In this document: positions 43,001 through 50,318 of the stretch, piece by piece | How the letters are laid out: every line of letters begins with the position of its first letter | Position numbering within the stretch: position 1 is the first letter of the stretch | NCBI GenBank assembly: GCA_003223515.1 | Contig: QHVI01000014.1 | Coordinates: 1-64,000 of the forward strand | DNA: 64,000 nucleotides | Direction of reading: 5' to 3' | DNA from: Candidatus Angelobacter sp. Gp1-AA117 | GTDB lineage: Bacteria > Acidobacteriota > Terriglobia > Terriglobales > Acidobacteriaceae | Made by a program: the position numbers and the translations under genes | Notes under the pieces: model-generated | What the model was told of the DNA's origin: nothing | The model's input: only the letters and a program-made list of their open reading frames with translations | Databases searched by the model: none

Positions 43001-46000
43001 GATGTGGTGCAGCACCAGCATCAACGTACAATCGCAGTCAGCAGTCCTGAATAAACGTGCCCTGATAAGTCCAGGATGTTCCAGAGAAAAAATGCCGGTT
43101 GCTTCCTGGCGCAGCTCCCGGTTGCGTTGTTGTTCCATCTGAACGGCAGGAGTGCCACGCAAATCTGTTTCTTCGAGTGCAAAATCTGTGGTCTCATGTA
43201 CCTGTTGCAGTGGCTTTCCTTCGTTGAGGGTGAATGCTGTTCTCAGGATGGCGTGCCGCTGAATTACATGGCGCAAGCTCTGATCCAGAGCCCGCATGTC
43301 CAGTTCTCCCGGCAAACGGACGGCACCCGCGATGTTATAAACCGGCAGGCCCGAATGCATCTGCTCCAGAAACCATATCCGCTCCTGGGCAAATGAGAGT
43401 TCAATGGGGCCATTGCCGGCGTGCTTTACAGGTGGAAAAGGATGCGTTGCACTGACCGGCTCAAGGGTGCTCGCCATTCCGGCAACCGTGGCAGACTGCA
43501 AAAGCCGGGCTAGAGGAACTGTCCGATGAAGCCGGACTTCCAGCTTCGCCCGGAGTTGCATCATGAGCAGCGAGTGTCCGCCTAAAAGAAAGAAATCGTC
43601 TTCAGCACCAACCTTCTCCATGCCCAGAACTTCCTGCCAGATTTCGGCAACTTCTCGCTCCATAGTGCTGGCCGGCATTCTGCTCTGGGTGTGCGGCCGC
43701 TGCGGATGCGGCAGAGCCTTGCGGTCAACCTTTCCACTGGATGTTTTTGGCAACTCCGGCAGCAGAATAATATGGTTGGGCACCATGTATTCCGGCAGGC
43801 GATGCTGCAGGTATTCCCTTATTCTTTCAGGCGTGAGATCAAGATTTGCGCGAGGCGATACATAGGCGGCCAGATACTTACTGCCGCGGTCATCAACCAC
43901 AATGACCGCGCTTTCGCGTACCGCATCCCATTTGCCCAGTACCGCGGAGATTTCTCCCAATTCAATTCTGAATCCGCGTACTTTTACCTGCTGGTCGGCC
44001 CGGCCCAGATAAAGAAGCTGCCCATCCGGCCGCCAGCGGACCAGATCACCGGTGCGAAACATTCGTGCTCCGGGAGTTCTGCTGAAAGAATCGGGCAGAA
44101 AGCGTTCCGCGGTCCAGTCAGGGTGCTGCCAATATCCCCGCGCCAGCCCTGCTCCGGCAATGCAGAGTTCTCCGGTCACACCCATCGGGACCGTTTGTAA
44201 TTGCCGATCGATCACATAAAGCTGCGTGTTGGCAACAGGGCCTCCGATGGTTACCAGGCCTTGAGCATCAACGGTTGTCCACGATGAGTAAGTTGTCGTT
44301 TCAGTAGGGCCATACAGATTATTCACGCGTTTTACATGACCCGCTTCATAAATCTTCTGGACGAGCGCTTGCTGAAGGGCTTCCCCGGCGAGATTCACCG
44401 CAGAGACGCTTGCCGGCAAGCGGCGTTGCAGCAGTTGCTCCATGGCCGAAGGAACGGTGTTGATCAGTTTGACCTGTGGTTGCTCCTTTCGGCTGTCATA
44501 GCTATCGCACCATTGGAGAATGTTCTCGGCCAGTATCACCGTTCCGCCGCAACTCAAGGTCGCCCACAGCTCAAAGATGGAGAGGTCGAAACAAATTGAT
44601 GTTGTGGCCAGCACTCCGCTGAATTCTTCTTCGCTAAATGTGTTTCTCGCCCACTCGATAAATGAGGCAATGCTGCGATGGGTGAGCATCACTCCTTTGG
44701 GAGTTCCGGTAGAGCCCGAGGTATAAATCAGATATGCGAGCTGCTCACTGAATGATGGCTTGGGAATTATCGATGAATACTCTTTTCCAGTGCTGGCTAG
44801 TTCCTCCACATCAATCACCAGAGCGCTGGTCCCTTCCACGCGCTCCCTTAGTGTCTTTTCAGTGATCACGATCTTGGCGCGTGAGTCTTCCAGCATGAAG
44901 CGCACGCGTTGGTGCGGATACTGCGGATCAAGCGGCACATACGCGGCTCCGGCCTTCCATATGCCCAACATGGCAATCACCATCTCGGGCGAGCGATGGA
45001 TACAGACTCCTGCAAAATCTTCGCTGCCTATTCCATGATGGTGAAGGTGGCGGGCCATCTGATCGGCGCGGCGATCCAAGTCTCCATAGTTGAGGTGTAC
45101 ATCGCCCCACGCTACTGCTGTACGCTCCGGGTGCCGCTTTGCCCGGTGCTCAATCTGCTGGTGCAATAATCGCTGCCGGTCATACGGTAACTCGGTTTGG
45201 TTGAAATCCAACAGCAGTCTTGCCTGCTCTTTCTCAGGAATAATTGGAAGGTCCGTTACCCGGCATTGCAGATGTTCCACGATTCCCTGCAACAACCACT
45301 GGAAGCTCTGGTTCCACCGCTCGATCGTGGTAGCGTCGAAAAGGTCGGTGCTGTATTGCCATGTTCCAATGAATCCGTCCTGGCTCTCGCCCATGTTCAG
45401 CACCAGGTCGAATTCGGCGGTTTGCTCCTGCATGGCAAAAGCCTCAATCTTCAATCCGCCAATTTCCAGCCGGGCGCCGGATTGGTTCATGGCTAACGCA
45501 ACAGAGTCGGAAGATTGTCCTGCCCAGGCTTTCTGGAAGACAAACATCGTTTGAAAGATGGGAGAAGAATTGAAGCTGCGCGGAATGCCCAGCTTTTCTA
45601 CCATCAGCGGAAATGGATATTGGTCATGCGCAAAGGATGCGATGGATCTCTGTTTCAGACCGCTCAAAAATTCCGGGAAAGTTTTCGCCCCACTGAAGTC
45701 CGCAACCAACGGGAGCACATTCACAAAGTAACCAACCAGCCCGGAGAACTCGGCGCGTGATCTCCCCGAAGTCGGCACGCCTATGGCAAACCGCTCCTGT
45801 GCAGTAAGCCGGTGGAGCAGTGCCTGAAAAGCAGCCAGCAACACCGTGAATAATGTTGTCAGCTGCCCTGCCGCCATCTGCCTGAGTGGCACAGCGAATT
45901 TCGGCTTAATGACAAAGTCGAGGGAAGAGCCAGGAAAGCTGGAAACAGCAGGCCGGGAATGATCAGCAGGCAGATTCAAAGCTGCCAGTTCGCCGGAGAG

Positions 46001-48646
46001 TTCCTGCTGCCAGAAGCTCCAGAGGCGCTCGCCCTCTGGGCCGGAGATCAGTCGCTCCTGCCATGAGACAAAGTCTGCATAGCTATAGGTCAACAATGGA
46101 AGAGCGGCTGATGTTTTTCCCAGAGGAGAGCGGTAAAGCTGGCCCAGTTCACCCAGCAGCACCATCAGTGACCAGAAATCTGCGACAAGGTGATGCACCA
46201 CGAATTGCAGGACATGATCGGTTTCGGAACGGCTGTACAGGTGAACACGAAACAGCGGTCCATTCACCAGATCAAATGCCTTACGGCTTTCTTCTGCCAG
46301 GACTTCAGCAAAGCGGGCATCGCCCCATCCTGTTGCTTCTACCCGTTCAAAGCAAACTCCGGTTCCCTGCTGCACCTGCTGAAATGGTTCGCCCTCGACA
46401 GCAGCAAAGGTTGTGCGCAACGCTGGATGACGATCAAGAAGATGCTGAAATGCACCGCGGAGCAGATCAACTTCAACCCTGGATGTAATTCGTACCGCCC
46501 TGGCAATGTTATAGACGGTGCTTTCAGGAGCCATCTGCTGCAAAAACCAGAGTGCACGCTGGCCGTGTGACAGCGGGTATGTTTGCGGCGGCGCACTCTT
46601 CTCATAAAGATCTCTCTCCACAGCCGGGGGCGGCTGTGCCACACGTGTCTGCTCTGCCTGATGCAGAAGTCCCGCGAGAGTCATCCCCTCGAAGAGATCG
46701 GATATTTTGAGATCGAGACCGAAGTCGGTCTGAAGCCGGTGCACGAGTTCAATGGCGACAAGCGAATCAAGCCCATAAGCTGTGAGCGGCTGATGAAGAT
46801 CGATTTTGTCCGGAGCAATCCCCAATTTGGCGGCGATCTCAGAAAGCAACTGCGAGGGGAGAGCGCTTGGCGCAGTCGCTCGATTCAACGAAACATCACC
46901 AGGTTCTGAGGTTTCGTTTTCATGCCATTCCCCCAGCACATGCAGTTCGCCTTTGATGAATGCTTCCTTTGAGGCCCGCCGCTGAATCTTGCCGCTGGAG
47001 GTTTTGGGGATTGTGCCTGTTCGTACCAGGACAATGGCATAAGGCGAGAGTTCGTGGTGTTCTGCGATTGCCTGCCGGATCGAGGCGAAGATTTTCTCCC
47101 AATCAGTGCCTGCGCGATTGGCCGCCTCATGCACTACAACCAGCCGTTCCTCGCTACCGGCCTCAACGGAGAACGCGGCGCCAGAACCCGGTTGCAGGGC
47201 CGCATGGCTGCGTTCGACGGTAAGCTCGATATCCTGCGGGTAATGGTTCTGCCCGCGAATGATCAGCAGATCTTTAATGCGTCCGGTTACAAATAACTGC
47301 CCATCGCGCAAAAATCCTAGATCGCTAGTGCGCAGGAATGGGAGCCCGGTTCCGCCAATACGCGCATGAAATGTCTCCTGAGACTGCTGCGGATTATTCC
47401 AATAACCGGCGGCAATGCTCGGGCCGTTGACCCAGATTTCCCCAACCCGGTCAGGAGAGCAGCGTTGCAGTGAATCAGGATCAACAATTGCAATCTCCTG
47501 CCCGGCAAGGCTGCGCCCGCACCCCACAAGGATTTGCGTTCGTTCGCTGACGTGTGGCTGGCTTACACAATGGTTCTCGAGTTCCCGTTTATCGAATTCA
47601 CTTACGATTGCCGGAAGCCCTTTACTGCCGCCTGAAACCATTAACGTGGCTTCCGCAAGGCCGTAGCACGGATAAAAAGCTGTGGGGCGAAATCCGCACC
47701 GGGAGAAGGCAGCCGCAAAACGCTCCATAACATCGGCGCGCACCGGCTCTGCGCCGTTGAACGCGATGCTCCAACTGCTGAGATCCATTCCCTGCCGGTC
47801 AGCTTCCGGAATCCTGCGCGCGCACAAGTCATAAGCAAAGCTGGGGCCACCGCTGGCTGTGGCCCGATAGCGGGAAATTGCGCGAAGCCAGCGCCCCGGC
47901 TGTTCGAGGAAAGCTGCAGGCGCCATCAGTACCGCAGGCAAGCCACGATAGAGCGGCTGCAGAATGCCGGCCATGAATCCCATGTCATGAAACACGGGCA
48001 GCCACGAAACGTATGAATCATCGGGTGCAGCGCCTACGGCCTGATTCACCAGCTCAGCATTGTGCAGCAGGTTGCCATGCGTGAGCATCACGCCCTTAGG
48101 ATTTGCGGTTGAACCGGAGGTGTACTGGAGAAAGGCAACTGTATCCTGCGAAATCTGCGGACGGATGTACTTGAGATCTGCGGCAGGCGGCAACTCATCG
48201 GTAGCAATGATGCTGATATGTGCACCAGCACCCAATGCCGAAATGGCATTCCTGATCCTGGGCAGCAGGGCCGAAGTTGTGAGCACCAGCTTCGGTTGAG
48301 CATCGTGGAAAACAGTTTGCAGGCGAAGCAGGTTGCGATTGCGATGCGGCGGGTAGGCCGGGACCGCGATCACCGATGCGTATAAGCAGCCAAAAAACGC
48401 AGGGAAAAACGCAAGTCCCGGAGGATAGAGCAACAATGCCCGGTCGCCGGGTTTCGCCTCTTCCATGATCCGCGCAGCCACGTGCCGAGCCTGCTCATCG
48501 AGTTCTCTATAGGACGTTTCCTTTTCGACCGTTCCTTCATCCGCAAGGAAAGTGTAGGCAGACGTGCCCCGGTCATGCCGGGCTCTCAACTCCAGAAGAT
48601 CGACAAGCGAATGAATGGCGGCCTCTGCCTGCGGAATATTGAACAT
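37001..48646 (-). CDS. NRPS-A: FAAL-ACP-C-A-PCP-C-A-PCP-C-A-PCP lipopeptide synthetase
   Basis: 3881 residues. FAAL (1-585; YTSGSTANPKGVMLTH) activates a fatty acid as acyl-AMP and loads the ACP (GLDSL, about 626). C1 (about 685-1120) has HHLVADFWS, the form of condensation domains that accept acyl-ACP. A1 (about 1160-1640) reads DLFNNALTYK, the code I know for Ala. PCP1 Ser is about 1691. C2 has HHIIADGWS. A2 (about 2205-2707) reads DFWSVGMIHK, near the Thr code. PCP2 Ser is about 2757. C3 has HHIIADAWS. A3 (about 3277-3752) reads DAQDLGVVDK, the Gln code. PCP3 Ser is about 3805, then a basic tail (TRAGRRIAAARRG). No epimerase domain, so residues should be L. It starts the product: acyl-Ala-Thr-Gln, handed to the PKS. 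Two palindromic repeats are in-frame, in the ACP-C1 linker and in a loop of A2. Specificities are memory-based predictions. Confidence 0.95.
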   Translation of the reverse strand: MFNIPQAEAAIHSLVDLLELRARHDRGTSAYTFLADEGTVEKETSYRELDEQARHVAARIMEEAKPGDRALLLYPPGLAFFPAFFGCLYASVIAVPAYPPHRNRNLLRLQTVFHDAQPKLVLTTSALLPRIRNAISALGAGAHISIIATDELPPAADLKYIRPQISQDTVAFLQYTSGSTANPKGVMLTHGNLLHNAELVNQAVGAAPDDSYVSWLPVFHDMGFMAGILQPLYRGLPAVLMAPAAFLEQPGRWLRAISRYRATASGGPSFAYDLCARRIPEADRQGMDLSSWSIAFNGAEPVRADVMERFAAAFSRCGFRPTAFYPCYGLAEATLMVSGGSKGLPAIVSEFDKRELENHCVSQPHVSERTQILVGCGRSLAGQEIAIVDPDSLQRCSPDRVGEIWVNGPSIAAGYWNNPQQSQETFHARIGGTGLPFLRTSDLGFLRDGQLFVTGRIKDLLIIRGQNHYPQDIELTVERSHAALQPGSGAAFSVEAGSEERLVVVHEAANRAGTDWEKIFASIRQAIAEHHELSPYAIVLVRTGTIPKTSSGKIQRRASKEAFIKGELHVLGEWHENETSEPGDVSLNRATAPSALPSQLLSEIAAKLGIAPDKIDLHQPLTAYGLDSLVAIELVHRLQTDFGLDLKISDLFEGMTLAGLLHQAEQTRVAQPPPAVERDLYEKSAPPQTYPLSHGQRALWFLQQMAPESTVYNIARAVRITSRVEVDLLRGAFQHLLDRHPALRTTFAAVEGEPFQQVQQGTGVCFERVEATGWGDARFAEVLAEESRKAFDLVNGPLFRVHLYSRSETDHVLQFVVHHLVADFWSLMVLLGELGQLYRSPLGKTSAALPLLTYSYADFVSWQERLISGPEGERLWSFWQQELSGELAALNLPADHSRPAVSSFPGSSLDFVIKPKFAVPLRQMAAGQLTTLFTVLLAAFQALLHRLTAQERFAIGVPTSGRSRAEFSGLVGYFVNVLPLVADFSGAKTFPEFLSGLKQRSIASFAHDQYPFPLMVEKLGIPRSFNSSPIFQTMFVFQKAWAGQSSDSVALAMNQSGARLEIGGLKIEAFAMQEQTAEFDLVLNMGESQDGFIGTWQYSTDLFDATTIERWNQSFQWLLQGIVEHLQCRVTDLPIIPEKEQARLLLDFNQTELPYDRQRLLHQQIEHRAKRHPERTAVAWGDVHLNYGDLDRRADQMARHLHHHGIGSEDFAGVCIHRSPEMVIAMLGIWKAGAAYVPLDPQYPHQRVRFMLEDSRAKIVITEKTLRERVEGTSALVIDVEELASTGKEYSSIIPKPSFSEQLAYLIYTSGSTGTPKGVMLTHRSIASFIEWARNTFSEEEFSGVLATTSICFDLSIFELWATLSCGGTVILAENILQWCDSYDSRKEQPQVKLINTVPSAMEQLLQRRLPASVSAVNLAGEALQQALVQKIYEAGHVKRVNNLYGPTETTTYSSWTTVDAQGLVTIGGPVANTQLYVIDRQLQTVPMGVTGELCIAGAGLARGYWQHPDWTAERFLPDSFSRTPGARMFRTGDLVRWRPDGQLLYLGRADQQVKVRGFRIELGEISAVLGKWDAVRESAVIVVDDRGSKYLAAYVSPRANLDLTPERIREYLQHRLPEYMVPNHIILLPELPKTSSGKVDRKALPHPQRPHTQSRMPASTMEREVAEIWQEVLGMEKVGAEDDFFLLGGHSLLMMQLRAKLEVRLHRTVPLARLLQSATVAGMASTLEPVSATHPFPPVKHAGNGPIELSFAQERIWFLEQMHSGLPVYNIAGAVRLPGELDMRALDQSLRHVIQRHAILRTAFTLNEGKPLQQVHETTDFALEETDLRGTPAVQMEQQRNRELRQEATGIFSLEHPGLIRARLFRTADCDCTLMLVLHHIIADGWSIGVLLSEIENLYPAYRDGKPASLPPLEFQFTDYAVWQRDLLESGKLDEGLAYWKSQLSGAPPVLDLPVDTPRPLQPEYGGSLIRFALNKQLQRNVTDLSHREALTPYVLLLTAFQVLLSRYSGETDIVVGSPVADRLQVESQELVGLFANLLPLRTQIDPEGSFLSLLNQSKMTVAEAQTWQHIPFEKIVEQVEAHREFSRMPLVQVVFAWQVGLMGMVRLGEIVAQPQTVHTGTSKFDLTLTIEEDKDTGLFGWIEYSTEIFAAGTIRQIANRYVRFLEQIMSNPAQRIGDISLFSPEEKKQVLQQWNGMPLQPATGCVHAWFEQHVRQSPEATALRVEGRSLNYGTLNAMANQVAHALLARGIGQEMVVGICVERNKWMIMAILATLKAGAAYLPLNHEYPSERLAYMLADAGAAFILTEEATAEKLLNQAVPMMFVDRERREWEVQSTKDPAIRVYESNLAYIIYTSGSTGQPKGVMVQHGNLSGLLSTADTYFSFRPDDRWTMFHLYSFDFSVWEIWGALAYGGTLVIVSAEARRSPREFYKLLREEQISILSQVPSSFYQLLEETCGTAAPGCAEDSKLLNLRAIVFGGEALDVKRLDSWTQRKQEHAPLLVNMYGITETTIHVTYKQLEAADIEAGRSVIGSPLKGYRVYLLDERQMLVPPGIPGELYVGGIGVARGYLNRPDLTAERFVPNLFAHERGARLYRTGDRARYLADGTIEYLGRLDHQVKIRGYRIELGEIESTLKRHSAVLDCAVLVKDQRMFACIVPAEAGAVNYANLRAYMRSELPDYMVPAQFIALEHLPLTPNGKIDRKRLLQLESNETAESTSSVALSPTEELIAGIWSSLLGVPEFSPESNFFDLGGHSLLATQMVLQLRNVFGCEVPLRFIFEFPVLKDLAHHIRTLTGTPSAAGITSIHSRTGTGRLSLSSGQQRLWFLDQFTGSSSAYNIAGAARLTGELNVEALKQSFQAMILRHEILRTSFVEYQGRPQQVLQEVQFNIETTDLTGYLDRDVLGPKFMQELQRESTRPFVLSQPSLLRAVLFRLNDQEHVLLVSMHHIIADAWSIDLLIRELVQLYNFYTASEKYSLPELPFQYADYAAWEEERWTKGEFSAGLEYWKKQLADAPILELPADFPREATPTYQGRTLRATLDAELGRKMHHLARSENVTLFMLLLATYQVLLSQYTGEEDVVVGISIANRNVSGTEHLIGLFTNEVVLRTRLHGDPSFRELLARVRETTLSAYAHQDIPFGKLVEALRPDRDFSRNPFFQTTVLLHQDPLPQMKFGSLDLDPIELDIESTVFDASLEFTIGSKDEIHVALRHSTRFKAERMERLLQDVTVLLNRMVATPEAHLSQLRKSLRSEPAIALAGQRSWAGFVPVADSVPQLFEQQVAASPEQMAVSYEQTSLTFAELNEGANRVANYLLSLGIKNEDSVALCMERSVELLVAILGILKAGAAYVPLDRTYPPQRVRYILKETAAAAILTQNSLVSLFASAPCNVICLEDGGVTESSSLNPAVVIHPANLAYVIYTSGSTGEPKGVMVQHGSVLNLLEGLEQVLFCRLPSPVCVSMNAPVVFDASVQQWIRLLKGDTVCILPEEKRFDPEALISYMNENKIDVLDCTPSLLRLLLAESVDMYCKAMLVGGEAIDAPTWGQLRERRQTWFVNVYGPTECTVDVTACNVSDSTQPSIGLPLNNVDAYILNRNLHLVPQGEMGELYVAGAGLARGYYHRPDLTAEHFIPDDFSGIADSRLYRTGDLARVLPSGQFEFCGRSDDQVKIRGYRVELEEIISVLRRIEGVQDAVVIASDTRLLAFVAPGPGATLDTERLRDHLRQYVPEYMVPSSFIFMEALPLTVNGKTDRQALLRASEGQRVASSAHAPARNRMEETVSGIWQEVLGFQQFGIHDNFFDLGGHSLSMVQVRSRLREALQKEVPMVELFRNPTIALLAQYLAQGEARTPSLQIAQTRAGRRIAAARRGAEPVRSSPNE
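41247..41268. repeat. Palindromic repeat in the A2 domain of NRPS-A
   Basis: GCACAGCCG-N4-CGGCTGTGC, followed by CACACGT. 28 bases (41248-41275) are identical to 46619-46646. Read on the - strand as CGTAAPGCAED, a different frame from the other two coding copies. It sits in the variable loop before the FGGEAL motif. Confidence 0.85.
46619..46638. repeat. Palindromic repeat in the ACP-C1 linker of NRPS-A
   Basis: CACAGCCG-N4-CGGCTGTG, read on the - strand as RVAQPPPAVERD between the FAAL-associated ACP and C1. Confidence 0.85.
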
Positions 48647-48655
48647 GGAGAAAAT

Positions 48656-50314
48656 CTATGTGCGGGCCGTAGCGGACAACAGACCAGGCGTTCCGGCACT
48701 CACTTGTCCCGCTTCCAGGTGTACGATCCGGTCGGCTACCGCGTAATAACGATCATCATGACTGATAACAATCACGGTTTTGCCCTGAGCTTTTAACTCG
48801 GGAAGTATGCTGAAATAGAAAATCTCTTTGAACACCGGGTCCTGGTCGGCAGCCCATTCATCAAAAAACAGGATAGGACGGTTCTCCAGACAGCAAATCA
48901 GCAATGCAAGGCGCTTGCGTTGTCCCTGCGAAAGCTCCACGGTGGAGAATGCGCCGTTCTGAACACGCACCTTGTGCTCCAGGCGCAGCCGTGTGAGGTG
49001 CTTACGCGCCTCGTCCTCCAGATTTGCGCCTTCCTCAAATCCCAAAAGAGATTCGAACAGAAAGAAATCGGAAAATATGGCGGAAAAGAGCTGGCGATAA
49101 CTGTCGCAGTTCTTCTCTGTGATCAGTTCTCCGTTGCAGCGTATTTCGCCACTCTCAGAGGTATACAGGCCCACAAGCACCTTGGCCAGGGTGGTCTTGC
49201 CACTGCCATTGCCGCCGGTAATGAACAACAACTCGCCATTTTCAACAGTGAGATCCAGAGGACCGAGTGTGAATGAATCTGCGGAATCTTCATGGCGATA
49301 GGTATAGGTCACACCTTTGAGTTCCACGCGCACCGGGGCAATGCCGGATTCTCCAACTGCTGCGCTGCCGGTCTCTTCCACCACAGCAGATTGCGTCAGC
49401 TTCAGGCCGAGGTCTTCAATATTTTTGAGTGCGGTCCGGGCACGCGCCAGGGCGGGCGCGGCGTTCATGATCACCTGCAGTGGAGTCATGAGAAACAGCA
49501 GGGCCAGGATAAAGCCGGTAAGAACGCCCTCTCCGGCCGCCAGCGTACCGCGCAACCCGAAGACTGAGACGCCGATGACCACAAATACCAGGAGTTGTCC
49601 CCAGCTTGCCGCGATGGAGTAAATCCTGAATCCGGAGATGACTTCAGTACGGAAGAGACTGGCGGCGGCACTCAGAACTTTTGCCAGAAAATCCTCACGG
49701 CGGCGCTGGTGGAGCTTGAGTTCTTTCACCCCGTGAATGAGTCCCTGAAAATGCTTCTGCAGGTCGTTTTCACTGGCGCGGGCGCGCTTGAAATACGGTG
49801 TGGCCCGCAATACCGCAAGCTGGTATGTAGCAATCCCCAGAACAATGACGCCCAGCAAGGCCAGCAGAAGCTTCCATTTCAGCCAGCCCATGTAGACGAG
49901 ACAACTGGTCACAACCCCGATGTTGATGAACAGCACCGGCACGCTGGAGATCATTCCCGTGAGGATTGGAATATCATCGGTAAGCACCGAGAGAATGCGG
50001 TGGGTTCCAGCTTCCTCAATTTTCTGGAGTGGAACTCTTAAGACCTGGCGCGCCAGCTCTGTACGCAGCGCAAAGATCGCGTTCTGGCCGAGACGGGTCA
50101 ACAGCAACTCGGAGATTACGCGGGTCAGCGGAGCCAGCACACACAAAGCAATAAACACAAACAGCAGAGCGCGCGGATCAGCGTGCCGGCGGAAAAGCGC
50201 GGCATTCACGATTGCCAGCATTCCGGCATTGGTAATTCCGCTCAGGCAGCCGAATATCACTGTGAAGATGAATACACGGCGAGAGCGGGCAAAAAGAAAA
50301 CGGATCAATTCCAT
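48656..50314 (-). CDS. Cyclic peptide/lipopeptide ABC exporter (SyrD/PvdE type)
   Basis: A 552-residue half transporter: six-helix membrane domain (1-320), then an ATPase. Walker A is ITGGNGSGKTTLAKV (about 385), the signature is ELSQGQRKRLALL (about 472, the SQGQ form of this family), and Walker B is PILFFDEWAADQDP (about 495), which deviates from DEPT as in SyrD and PvdE. Such proteins move lipopeptides or siderophore precursors across the inner membrane. It begins four bases after the radical SAM stop and ends nine bases before NRPS-A, so it is part of the operon and very likely exports the product or its precursor. Confidence 0.92.
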   Translation of the reverse strand: MELIRFLFARSRRVFIFTVIFGCLSGITNAGMLAIVNAALFRRHADPRALLFVFIALCVLAPLTRVISELLLTRLGQNAIFALRTELARQVLRVPLQKIEEAGTHRILSVLTDDIPILTGMISSVPVLFINIGVVTSCLVYMGWLKWKLLLALLGVIVLGIATYQLAVLRATPYFKRARASENDLQKHFQGLIHGVKELKLHQRRREDFLAKVLSAAASLFRTEVISGFRIYSIAASWGQLLVFVVIGVSVFGLRGTLAAGEGVLTGFILALLFLMTPLQVIMNAAPALARARTALKNIEDLGLKLTQSAVVEETGSAAVGESGIAPVRVELKGVTYTYRHEDSADSFTLGPLDLTVENGELLFITGGNGSGKTTLAKVLVGLYTSESGEIRCNGELITEKNCDSYRQLFSAIFSDFFLFESLLGFEEGANLEDEARKHLTRLRLEHKVRVQNGAFSTVELSQGQRKRLALLICCLENRPILFFDEWAADQDPVFKEIFYFSILPELKAQGKTVIVISHDDRYYAVADRIVHLEAGQVSAGTPGLLSATART

Positions 50315-50318
50315 CTGA

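Noticed and set aside
45300-46600. Broken condensation domain, because HHLVADFWS has Phe where HHxxxDG has Gly
   Set aside because: The catalytic second His and the Asp are present, and the DFWS form is common in C domains that accept an acyl group from an ACP, as expected after FAAL-ACP.
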